A DNA stretch of 64,000 bases from Schistosoma mansoni (Eukaryota; Platyhelminthes; Trematoda; Strigeidida; Schistosomatidae): the NCBI RefSeq assembly GCF_000237925.1, contig NC_031502.1, positions 9,417,352 to 9,481,351 of the forward strand. The letters run 5' to 3'. The stretch's first letter is position 1, and each line of letters opens with the position of its first letter. The notes beneath the pieces are model-generated. The model saw only the letters and a program-made list of their open reading frames with translations. It ran no database searches and was not told the DNA's origin. Below, piece by piece: positions 35,801-46,500 of the stretch. The translations under genes and the position numbers were made by a program.

Positions 35801-37799
35801 GAGTATAGTTAAGTAAAGCTCCTATTTAGTGGATACATAGTTGACGTTTAAAACACACATAAAAGGTTCAAGCACACATACTTCTGTACAGGTGATGTCG
35901 ATTATCTTAATAAGGCACACATATTCAGAAAATATTTATGACCTTTTCAAAATACAACTTATAGGCTATTGGACGGTATTTAACTAGTCTATAACTGTAA
36001 AATATTTTTTTGTTTCCCACTAAACATTAGAAAACTGTAGATCAGCATTGACGGACTCAATATTTAAACAAGTTCATGTTAATCATTATACCTGAAAGCT
36101 CTGGGTGTAATCGGTATTCGTGAAACTTTATAAATAAGGACTTGCAATTTGAGTCAAAGTAACTGATCATTTATACTTGATTTTCACTGGTTTCTTCCGA
36201 AAGTCGTTGTACGATAAATGTAACTCAAATTATCAGGTAATGGATTACCCATATTGATATGGGCTGAAAATGAATATCTTTGTATAAGAAGCTACGAATT
36301 CATCAGTTGATTGTATGAGATAAGCTATTATACAGAATGAAAACCTACTCAATAAATAATCACGCAGATTATTAATTTACTAATGAGCAACGGTAATTAT
36401 GAAGAATGAGTTCAGAGTATCCTGTTCACCGTTTGAGGTGATCTAAAGTTATTTTCCCTAAACTTCAAGTGTCTTTCAACATTAAATTCCTCCAAAAATG
36501 ACACTGTATTATAAACTGAAGATCATTTTCTTTTTAATCTATTATTATCCGAATCTTTAGAATATATATATATATATATATATGTATAGTGATTTTTTCT
36601 AACCTATAAATATATGTGAGTTTGCATTTCACATATATGCGTTAATCAAGTTATAAAGATAAATATCTACTACCTATTAAATGAATAAGTGTAATTCGAT
36701 ATTGTAAAGAATATTATTATCTTCCTTTCCCAGAGTCCAGTAGGTCCTGGACGTTACAATTCAGAAAGTTATGATCGATCACGGTGTATATGGGGTGCTA
36801 TGTGTTCATTTGACTCTACCTCGTCTGCACGTTTAAGTCTAAAAGAAACTTCACAATTAAGGTAATTGGTAATAGTTTTTCAAGTTATTATCTATTTTCA
36901 TTGTGAAATTATTCACCAACACGTATAAGTGATTATTGTTCAATAATAAGGAAATAAAGAAGATATTATTGCACTGAGGCACAGCCCAGAAAAAGGCGTA
37001 CATGGATGGAAAACGGGAAATTATGTTAAAAATAATAGAATCTAATAAATTAAAATGAAGATTGAAGAGATTTGACTGCTACTTACAGTCACTTTATGAT
37101 ATAATACAGTGCTTTTGTCCATAATATTGAAAGAAAACCATCAAGCATTCCAAACAATTCTACAAAACATTCGAGCCTATCCTGACGTACAGTGTTATAC
37201 ATAACATATAGAAAGCACGTAGAAAATTAAACAAAATAGAGATTATCAGTAAGCTCTGAGTAATTGCTGAGTTGTAACTGAGATCATAAACCGATCAATG
37301 TTAGGACACCGTTGAAGTTAGACATTAACACCGTTGGATGCCGACTCAGTGATCTGCAGCTTATGCGTCTGCGCTTGAGACCGAAGGTTCTGGGTCCGAA
37401 TCCGGCGTGCGGGATTGTAGGAGCTCACTGGTGAGGAGTCCCACATTAGGGCGAAACGACCGTCCAGTACTTTCAAGTTCTCGATGGTGGTCCAACAGTG
37501 ATCAGTTCTTTGGTCTCAATTAAAATGGAGATTATCTGAAAGCTTAATCCAAACTATTAATAAAATCTGAAAACAGCAATTCACGAATGAAAGCTATTAA
37601 TATGAGTGAAAATCCATTTTGGGTAATCAACAATTTATATAGATTAGCAAATAAACTTCTGTCTTAATTTTCATAAACTTAACTGTCCGTCTGTATTCTA
37701 TTATTTATTAGAGAGAGATTACGTCCACTCAATGTAACATTTAATGAAAAGTCACTTATCAACAACAACAGATCACGTGCTATTCCACTGATAGCTTAA
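31064..37799 (+). CDS. Sperm-tail PG-rich repeat (STPGR) protein, multi-exon gene
   Basis: A ciliary/flagellar microtubule-associated type of protein, rebuilt from eight exons: 31064-31289, 33353-33469, 33517-33660, 33701-33820, 34427-34594, 35132-35254, 36734-36861 and 37712-37799. From the 31289 donor onward all are joined at GT/AG sites and the phases agree. The repeated PGxxY motifs are the family signature: IGPGCYEY, LGPGRYNL, TPGVGTYGI, VAPGTYEL, PEPGTYSL, IGPGYYDP and VGPGRYNS. A KRGPYDLMTGPRSF block resembles the CIMAP2/LEXM branch of the family, but this assignment is from memory. The protein ends RAIPLIA-stop. The N terminus is unsure: the first visible exon could begin at a TTTAG acceptor (31063) or with the ATG at 31092. 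Intron 1 (about 2 kb) contains an AT microsatellite; the last intron contains a hammerhead SINE. Confidence 0.85.
32839..32877. repeat. (AT)n microsatellite in STPGR intron
   Basis: About 38 nt of AT dinucleotides. It creates repetitive Ile-Tyr frames on both strands that are not genes. Confidence 0.95.
33353..33469 (+). CDS. STPGR gene exon, LGPGRY repeat
   Basis: Acceptor TTTTTTTAAAG, then QRNLGPGRYNLSREMQ and a FIGPINTTSARFSELRG end, phase 0 on both sides. The donor is GTAAAC at 33470. Confidence 0.85.
33517..33660 (+). CDS. STPGR gene exon, between two micro-introns
   Basis: Starts NDTPGVGTYGIRGDPY after the acceptor TTTACTCAG and ends SRSLPLT before the donor GTAACT. Exactly 48 codons, phase 0 at both ends. 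Flanked by introns of 47 nt (33470-33516) and 40 nt (33661-33700). Confidence 0.8.
33701..33820 (+). CDS. STPGR gene exon, APGTYEL repeat
   Basis: GCHVAPGTYELSGSVQ followed by KRGPYDLMTGPRSFTY, then the donor GTGAGA. Forty codons, phase 0. The change of reading frame between this exon and the previous one is explained only by removing the 40-nt intron. Confidence 0.8.
34427..34594 (+). CDS. STPGR gene exon, EPGTYSL repeat
   Basis: After the acceptor CAACTTTTCAG: TSEYPEPGTYSLPSFTS, then a basic stretch (KKYTGMFRRLL), ending DLVKSR before GTAAGA. 56 codons, phase 0. Confidence 0.85.
35132..35254 (+). CDS. STPGR gene exon, IGPGYYDP repeat
   Basis: After a T-rich tract and AAAG acceptor: IGPGYYDPKYLDDKDK, then APPFLSSASRN and ASRQ before GTAATT. 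41 codons, phase 0. The phenylalanine-rich PPFLSS part is typical of the spacer between STPGR motifs. Confidence 0.85.
36562..36583. repeat. Short (AT)n repeat
   Basis: About 22 nt of AT dinucleotides in the intron upstream of the VGPGRYNS exon. Confidence 0.85.
36734..36861 (+). CDS. STPGR gene exon, VGPGRYNS repeat
   Basis: After CTTTCCCAG: SPVGPGRYNSESYDRSR, then SFDSTSSARLSLKETSQL, ending two bases into an Arg codon before GTAATT (phase 2). Confidence 0.85.
37300..37480 (+). mobile_element. Hammerhead SINE, subfamily B, 5'-truncated
   Basis: Begins at ACACCGTTGAAGTTAGACAT, followed by box A (GACTCAGTGATCTGC), box B (GGGTCCGAATCC) and a hammerhead end (GAGGAGTCCCAC, GCGAAACGACCGTCCAGT). 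The core reads GTGAGGA, so C3, which pairs with G8, is G and the ribozyme should be inactive. It lies in the last intron of the STPGR gene. Confidence 0.85.
37712..37799 (+). CDS. STPGR gene, terminal exon
   Basis: After the acceptor TTTATTAG the split Arg codon is completed (AG + A) and the frame reads ERLRPLNVTFNEKSL ... RAIPLIA to TAA at 37797-37799. The phase agrees with the preceding donor. Confidence 0.8.
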
Positions 37800-37874
37800 T
37801 TGTCAAAGCTACAAATGGAAGTAACGCACACTTTAAATTGTTATATTACATACTGTACTGTTTTAATCAACATA

Positions 37875-37880
37875 AATAAA
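37875..37880 (+). promoter_or_regulatory. Candidate polyadenylation signal of the STPGR gene
   Basis: AATAAA 76 nt after the stop codon. In AT-rich DNA this can occur by chance, but its position is right. Confidence 0.45.
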
Positions 37881-40595
37881 TAAACGAAATGTATTCCGAA
37901 AATCATTGCAGAAAATATTCCAATATTTCATCATTGTAGTGATCATTTTTATATTTGTAGATTCTACATTGATAATCACGTTTTGAAGTAATAACTTTAG
38001 TTCATTGTTTATTATTATTATCATCATTATTATTATACATGATAACCATGACATTCTGAAATAGATCGCAACAAACTTTGGTTCCTTTATTTGTTGCTAG
38101 TGACTTCATGAATAATATATTTTCACCCAGCCCATTTGTAATGCTCGAATGAACATTCTTTATCATATTTAGATTTTTAAATCTTTCCAAACATGTTCAT
38201 TCAATTTCCATGGATTTTTACATCGTATTTAAGTAAATTTTATTAAACATTTGAATTAGATTGTTTTACCAATAGTTTCAAGTTAGTTTATAACTCTAAC
38301 ATGAAGCATAAGTCTACGATGTTAAGTAAATTTGTAGGCAAGCAAATGATCAACTCAGTAACTGTAAATATGCATTAATTTGTATGAATTTTCAACTATG
38401 ATTTCTCATCGTATGTATTTCATCACGTAAAAATTATGATCTAGTTTCCAATAGTATCCTATCTGAAATCAGTATGTAATGAATACAACGTTCGAATATT
38501 ATAATCATTATTATCACTTTAATATGCTAGAAAATAAGTATGTGACTTGTTAAATTTATGAAGAAACATTTTCATTTTATTTGCACATAATACTGATCAC
38601 AAATTAGGATGAGATATATTTTGAATATTAATAATACATAAATTAAGTCAGAGTGAGATCTTTATGATGAACGGTGAATATAAAAGGTCGTTGTCTATCC
38701 CACAAGTTAGTTCTATATTTGTATTGACACGTTATAAAGTCGACTGATTGCGCAATACATAGAAATCAGTGATAATGACTAGTTTTAGTACTGTAGTACG
38801 TACGAGAGTGTCAGCATGGTAAGCGTTTGGCCTTTTTCTGATGACAACGAAATTTATTGTCCATGAGTTACCAAAATAATAAATAGCTTCATTCAATGAA
38901 AACAATGATTGTTATTTTAAGCCATATAGGAATGTATAACCTCCTGTTTGAAACTCATTTACAACCATAATTTGTAATTAGAGATCTAGGGTAACATAGT
39001 TTGAAATTCAATGAAGTGATGTACAAGATTTCACTCTTTGTTTGCTTACAAGTAAAACGTTTTAGTATTACCTTACACTTCTTATCTTTTGACTTCATGT
39101 ACGCTTTTTGAACCATATTATCTGTTTACTTTTCATTACTATTAGTTTCGTTAATATCATTCTATTATTCTTGATTGTTATCTTATTTTTATCACCTCAG
39201 TCTTTACAACAAATACTGTGACAAGAACCGTTACAGATGTTTTACAGTGTTCCATGCAATTTGTGAATGATCAATTGATTACATTTATTAAATATATTTG
39301 TTTCGACCAGTTAATCATTGACTAGAGAGATAAATATGTTGCTAGATGAGTATGATGTTAATGGATCTAATCAAAAATGTAACAACTGGTTTTTTGCGGT
39401 AATCTATGTAGTTACTTATCGTGAGTTCTCATTCTTATTATATTATTTCGGTGAATGAAAATTATACTGAGACATTATTCAACGTGATGGCCTAATATTA
39501 AGTTAAGGTGATTTTCGGCATGGAATAAACAAACATCGTCTCATTGATATTTGTACACCCCGAAAACGCTAAAATTTCAAAAAAGGAAATTGTCATATGA
39601 AATGTTTTAATTTAATATAATAGAATATAACAGTTTCAAGGTCATGTTGTTGATGAAGAACTAAGTATTTATATCAATAAACTAAAATTAAAGCGAGTAG
39701 TGTAACCATTTTATAAGTAAAAAAAAACTATTCAACAGTTCAAAATGAGAAAACTTGTTTTCCTTGTTTTGAAATATTGCACAAACTTCTGGGTACGTAA
39801 AATATCTTAGTTTGAATAAGTTTACTAAAACAATTAGAGAAAAACAAATTACCATGAATAAACAAAATTAACTTTTAAAAAAGAACATTCAATTTTGTTA
39901 TTAATAAATGGATATTTCAAATTATAAGCCATGTCTACATTAAGATTATGTACATTGTACATAATACGAATTCAAAGCTGTATAGACGCCTAGTTTCATA
40001 TTATAACAGTGGTCCTAATTTACCTTTATTCAATAACACAAATCTGACAGTCTTTTTAATTCAAACTATTCGGTCTTCAAACATTTCTGATGGAATGTTC
40101 TTCACTTCTGGCTTCGAATTGGCCAAATCAACATATGAACTAATTAGTGATTGCTTTTTTAAAAAACTATTATACCTTTTCCCGAATTCAAAATAAAAGT
40201 AGGTTAAAACTATGGATTTTAAAAAAAATGTTATTTCATGCACGATTCACTTACACGTGAATCAGTGTAGTAAATTTTTACACGTATGCTTCCATCAAGC
40301 ACAGTCTTATTATAGCAAATGTGTGAGTTCATCTTGTAGAATTTAATAGATGTTGCTTTTTGTTTCCTACATGCCTCTTACCCAGACTTGAGCTCGAAAA
40401 CCATCGATAAATCTAGCTGTGGATCAATCAGCATGGTTTTGTATGCAGTTAAGGGTTGGAATTTTATTTACAGCTACCTAGGACATAGTATCCCTGTATC
40501 AAAAACAAACAACTAATAATTAAATAACCGATTGTGTCATTGAATAAAAATAAATAGTATTCAGCCAGGAAAATTTTCTCTTCGACGAAACCATA
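37881..40595. other. Intergenic stretch
   Basis: AT-rich; short open frames on both strands only. No repeat or gene recognised before the Penelope-like remnant. Confidence 0.4.
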
Positions 40596-40599
40596 TACT

Positions 40600-41660
40600 C
40601 AATGCGCAATTCAAACATAATGATGAATTTTATAAACAAGCAGATGTAGGTGCAATGGGTTCACCAATGGGTCACCTCTTGGTTGACTGCTTCATGGCTA
40701 ATCTGGAAAATACGGTACTTCGAACAATAATTCAGAAATTTTATTTATACAAGAGATATACGTATGATACTTTCATTATTTGTGAGAAAGATATGAACCT
40801 TAATGAATTTTGAATCTTTTCGATAATGCTCAACCCTCATTTCAATGCATGTTGGAAGGAGAGGCAAATGAGGAATTGCATTTTCTTGATGTCCGGTTGA
40901 AAAGGTCAGACAATTTTTACGGGGATCTATATATAGGAAACCGACTTGAAATGGCAATACATGAATTTCCATAGCTGGGTCCCACTGAGTAGAGAGAGGA
41001 CCTTAATTCATTCTTTATGCTCAAGACTCAGACGAATATGTTCTACTGACACAATAGATGATGAACTACTTCAACTTCGACAGACACTCATCAAGAATGG
41101 TCATCCATCTAGATTCATCGATAGGAACTTAACACTTAATCAACATCCTGAAAAAGCATAAACAGTTCAAAAGAAAACTCTTTTAATGAATACTGAATTG
41201 AAAGGAGATACGGTTGCCGAAATCTTGAATAAACGGATTTCAAAATCCCTGAATAAAACCTACTCAGCTAAGATTTATATTGCCTTCTCAAGCTTGCCTA
41301 TCATTCACTGATATGTTAAGGATAAACTTCCACTTTGGGTCACGTCAATTTGCATCTATGACTTTTCTTGCTCCTGTGGGGCAGGCTAAATTGGCTACAC
41401 AAAGCGACCGCTTTCTAAACGCATCTCAGAACATTACTCGGTGTGGTTTTTAAAAGAAGAATACAAAACAGTTACCAGTTCAATACAGGAGCATCCGATC
41501 AACTCTGGACAAGTCGCTCCGAAGAAGTCCTCATTGAAAGTAATCTGCACAATCAAAGGAACTGGATCAAAGGGAAGTCAAACCAAAAACTTATACACTG
41601 CTGTGAAGTTGGCGATCCACCAATTCAAGCCCGAATTCTGCATACGAAACTGATACGTCA
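40600..41660 (+). pseudogene. Penelope-like retroelement remnant (RT plus GIY-YIG)
   Basis: Decayed coding sequence of a Penelope-like element: reverse transcriptase followed by a GIY-YIG endonuclease. Visible in order, in more than one frame: NDEFYKQADVGAMGSPMGHL (RT block with GSP), the polymerase box as RYTYDTFI where RYVDDTF is expected, HFLDVRLKR (thumb-like FLDV motif), RTLIHSLCSRLRRICS, then YDFSCSCGAG followed by a stop and IGYTKRPLSKRISEH (GIY-YIG core). Frameshifts after the polymerase box and after FLDV, stops, and the lost catalytic Asp show it is dead. The 5' part and the terminal repeats were not recognised. Confidence 0.85.
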
Positions 41661-43379
41661 AACCCTTCATCTTTCCATAGCCATAATTCCCTTCTGTAGT
41701 ATGCTGTTTTATATGTTTTTTATTAGTGTTTTGTAATTTTAAACCGTAATAAGTTATTATTATTATTATCTTTTAACGACTTTTGATGATTATTATTCAG
41801 TTATTACTATGATCTTTATTTTTTTCGTTTTTTTTTCAAATCTGTCAAGCGGACAAGTATCTTTCATAATTTTGACCTTCTACTCTTATCTAACTCCCTG
41901 ATTATTACATAGCCTCTTTTGAGAATTGCAGTGTTCAATGACTTCATGATGCAATCTTTTCTATCCTACTATAGAAAAATATTTACCATACAATTATAAA
42001 TACGAATGTACAGCTTAAATAAGTGATTTCATCGAAAAAATTTTATTCAACAAGCTACTGACCTATGAATTGATATTTGCTTATGTCTCTTTAGAGACCG
42101 AGATATAAATATGCAAGAATTCACACGTGTTAAGCAAGGATTAATTTTACTTTATTTAGCAAATATATTATGAAATTAAAATCTTATAACAGAAACGCTA
42201 ATTAATAAATTGTACTGTTCACCGTATGCATGTATCCATCAATTTTCTAGGTCATTGATAAAAATTTCACATTCTTATCTTCAGACACAAAGTAAAATAT
42301 CTTCGTCGATAGAAACATTACAGAGATGTATTAAGATACAAACTAGGGCATTCTCTAATTTTGAAAGTAAATACTTTTAGTTAAAAATGTTTGTTATCAG
42401 ATGATAAAAATTTAGAAGTTTCAAACCTTTACTGAAAACGTTGAGTGGTTAGAGGTTATATATCCAGGAAGCCTTCGATATATTTTATGTGATATTTAAA
42501 ACACTAGCAGATCATATCTGCAGTCTACGGGTAAATAAAACTTCCCACGAGATTAAAAGTGTTACAGTCAGAGATGTTATCACATTTTTGATTAATTAAT
42601 TGTACTGGTTTTCATAACAAACGAGCAAAAAAAACTTACAGTTTTCTTTTCTAATGTAGTTGATAGATTAGTGGAAGGAATTTTCATGTTAACTAGTTTG
42701 TGAACATCCTCTAATAATAATTTGAAATTATCAGCTGATGAAGATTTGTTAGCCCAAGACTTATACAGTTTCTACAAATGAAATAGGTTATCATAACCAA
42801 AATACGGTTTGATTTTAATTACGTTATATACAAAAAATCAAACATTATGACAAATTATTCATATTCCAAACTGCATTAAAGGTATTCATTCGTAAGTAAC
42901 CCCGTCTAAACTGAGTAATATTCAGGGATATAATATTAGGCATCCAGCATGATTTTTGCACAGATTACATAACACAAATTGACACTATCGAAGGGATCAT
43001 TAAAAGCCTGTAAGCACCAGGTAACTCAGTCGGTGTAGATCGGTTCGTTATAATATGCTCTTTTTATAGACATGCATTGAAACTTTAATTATTTCAGTTT
43101 TCTATAGACAATTAATAAAGTGTTATGTAAGTACAGCGTCTTGGGTTGTAAGTATTCTAAAACTACTATAATTTACTAAACACTCAGGACTTTCTAAATA
43201 ATAACTTATCTCTTCATCACCTTAGAAATCTGTAAGACTGTACTGACGATAAAACCTAATCGTTCACCGTCCGAACATAGACAATTATGCATTTCAAACA
43301 TTAACGAAAATTGATATACATGAAATTCATGTTCTTATAATTTGCGTTTTTAGAAATAAATTATCTTATAAGTACTTAC
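41661..43379. other. Stretch between the Penelope remnant and the kinesin tail
   Basis: AT-rich, with a short ATT repeat near 41753. The last exon(s) and 3' UTR of the minus-strand kinesin may lie here but could not be recognised. Confidence 0.35.
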
Positions 43380-43566
43380 ATCTAGTTGTTTGTCTTTTCT
43401 CAAAGATAAATCCAATCCTCTTTGTAAAATAGTTAGCTCTGTTTTTAGTTTACTGATATCATCCAATTCTTCGACAGATAGGCGAGAATAACGTCTTGAT
43501 TGTAACGGTGCAGGTGGATAAACCTTGTCAAAGTATTTAGAAGGCAGAAAGTCATTCAAATTAATA
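43380..43566 (-). CDS. Kinesin exon, C-terminal region
   Basis: [20 protein letters not shown], then [20 protein letters not shown] and [15 protein letters not shown] before GTAAGT. A Pro-rich hinge is followed by a Leu-spaced coiled-coil-like helix. Phase 2 in and 0 out; the exon before and the stop codon after were not found. Assignment to the kinesin rests on strand, position and coiled coil. Confidence 0.6.
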
Positions 43567-46500
43567 CTTTTCAGTGAAAAATAAGACTATTTACAACTTT
43601 AGTAAGCAGACGAAGAAGCAGACACGTCTAGTAATGACGAGAAAATTCGAGCATTGAAGAACTTAAGACACCAAACAAATAACCAAATGTTCCCTTAATA
43701 CCTTATCACCCACCTACAAGCAAGCCCTATCTGTTGTCTTTATAGAGCTAAAACTTTAGTTATGAAATAAGGTAATCAAAAGTAGAGAACTTGAAGTCAA
43801 CATAGCTCAACGGTTTAAGTTATACTATACTTAATAATGTAGAACGTAAGATCACCTTGGGCTAAAGACGCTAGAGCTCAACAGCATGGAGTCAAGTAGA
43901 CAGAAAATAAACAAAGTGAGACCTTAAAAACTTGTAAAATGATCAAAATAATTTATTTAAATTCATGCACGTTAGCGTGTAGTTCGTTCAATGTTCCTAA
44001 GTGTAATAAACTTCATAGATTGAATAGGACATACAGTTTTTGAGGCATATCAAGTTTGGTTTACACTATCTCTTTCAAGAACCAATGGTTTCGATTGTTG
44101 AATGCATGGTCTCGATAGTGTTTTGTCTAAAATGCTTAAAACATCATCAAAATCATGGTTTCATCTCACTATGTAAACCTAATTACAAATTTTCCAACTA
44201 ATTGGTCGCTACAGTTACTAACATTTCCCTCAAAAGGTGTTTAATTATTTCAAAAAATTAATGACGTTTACGCTAAAAAAATTAGCTGTTTTCCGGCAAA
44301 CATATGGATTTCCAAATAGTACTCATGCCTACTACTCAGTAACAAATAGTCAACAAACTAGCACACGTAACAAAGATGTCTAAAAGTTATTATATATAGC
44401 GATTTCAAAATCTATCTTTTGTTTTTCTAGTTCAACATTTATTATTAGTAAGATTTACTTCCAGATCTTCTATTCGACATAATGAAAAAATAAGTTGTCA
44501 TAATAAAATAAGTCAGGCTGGTTTTAAAAAGTATTGCACCAATAACTGCATTTTATAGTCTTCTTGACAAACAAATTTCACACATTCTGAAAGTAACTGA
44601 TTTCAATAAATGAAGAATAAGTGTAAATGACTTTATATACACGCTACTGACAACAGAAATAAACCACCAAAAATTTGTGGGAGCCCTGATATTCTTTCCT
44701 AAGAACATCCTTACGCAAACTTCAGTATCCAAGTTAGAAAAATATAAATAATTTCATATTATTGCTGGACAAACTACACTTTATTGTACAAAGTAACTTC
44801 ATAATATAAAACTAGAAAATAGAGTATTTAAGACAGTAAACAACGAAATAGCTATTGTTTGTTTTTCAGAAATCAGATAAAAATGAGTTACTAAGTGCTG
44901 GTAACGAAGATCATAGAAAAATATTTCTGTTGAATGGATGAAAATTTTCATTTTTTTTAATTCAATGACTGACTGTTTAACCTTCTTAATAAAGATCGGT
45001 TTTACACCAATTAGCGCTATCTCAGTCTTCAAAAATAGTCGAATTGGTTGATTCTAATTTTCTGATACAAATAAAATATGGGCAGTTAGTGACGTAAGAC
45101 TATTTAACTAAAAGAAACATCGTATGAAGATATCTCATATGAATATCTGTATATTTGATTCTTTGACAAACTGGTTCTCAAACTAATCTATTAATTGCAT
45201 TCCTGAAATTCCCCTTACATTTTCAAACGATGGGTATGATCAAGTAACCACTTGATTGTTGATAACAACTTACATAGTCTATATTTACCATATCATAACC
45301 ACTAATATTTTCTAGCATATTTGCAGTTAACTCACAAATGAAGAACTAAACACTTCTCTACATGTAAAGCCGCCAATTTTATAACAACTAAATATATATT
45401 CGTTAATTTAGAGATAACTATATATGTTCCTTCTAATCCAGAGGTGTCGAGTATACAAATTATAAGAGAAATTGCTCAATACTCCTGAATTTTTATTGGT
45501 TTCCTAGTTGATCCTATTTCTTGGTGAAACTTTACGTCAGATTAAACAAAATCTATACATGACTACCAGTATTCATCAAAACAGCAGTGTAAGTCAACTT
45601 TGTTTGTGAGAAGATGGACTGGGAAGCTTAAAGATATGGATCAAACTGGAAAACCTATGTGATAACTTGAAAAAGTAGACAATATTCTCAACTGTTGATA
45701 TAATTTTTTGGACAACAAGACAGGTGAAAAACACTTTAAAACATACTCGTTAAATAGTACCAAATTATACCAACATGTCTCAGCTGAGTTCATTTATGCT
45801 TACTGTAAGACTATTTTGAAAATTCATTAAACCAAATCATCAAATAACTTTATGTTTTCAGTAATTCATCTGTGAAACCAACTTAGATCAAAAAGGGTTT
45901 AATAAAAAGAAATCTCAACACAATATTAATGAACAACTTACATCGAAAGCTTTTTTAACATCATTTTCGAATTGTGAACAATAAATCATGAAACATATAA
46001 ATTCTGAATGAAAATAGTCTAAATGTTCATGTGTAATTTGATCTATTGAATATAAACGTGTATGTGATTTATTAGATTCTATCTTGACTGCTGTTAGTTC
46101 TGATTCTTTAAATATACGATAATACACTGTATATTTGCGTTTATTTTGTTCCGGGTCATATAAATTTAACGAGCCTAATATTATCTGTTGAACAAAAATA
46201 TATGAAAGAAAAACTTTAAAAGAAAAGCGATTTAGACAAGCTTACGCAAACATCTAGATTACTATTTTGTCCATATGTAAAAAAATTTCTATACAGGAAT
46301 CATGTTTCATATTTATTTTAACTAGTAATATTACTTGACAACCACATCGTTATGAAAAAGCCTACAAGTTCTTATGATGCCTAATAATGGAAACTTCAAC
46401 CTTAAACTTCATGCCGATTAAAACTTTCCGAATAAATCTACTCTTTGCAGAAACTAGAGGCTTTTTTATCTGACAGTCATACACCAATAAAATAATACAC

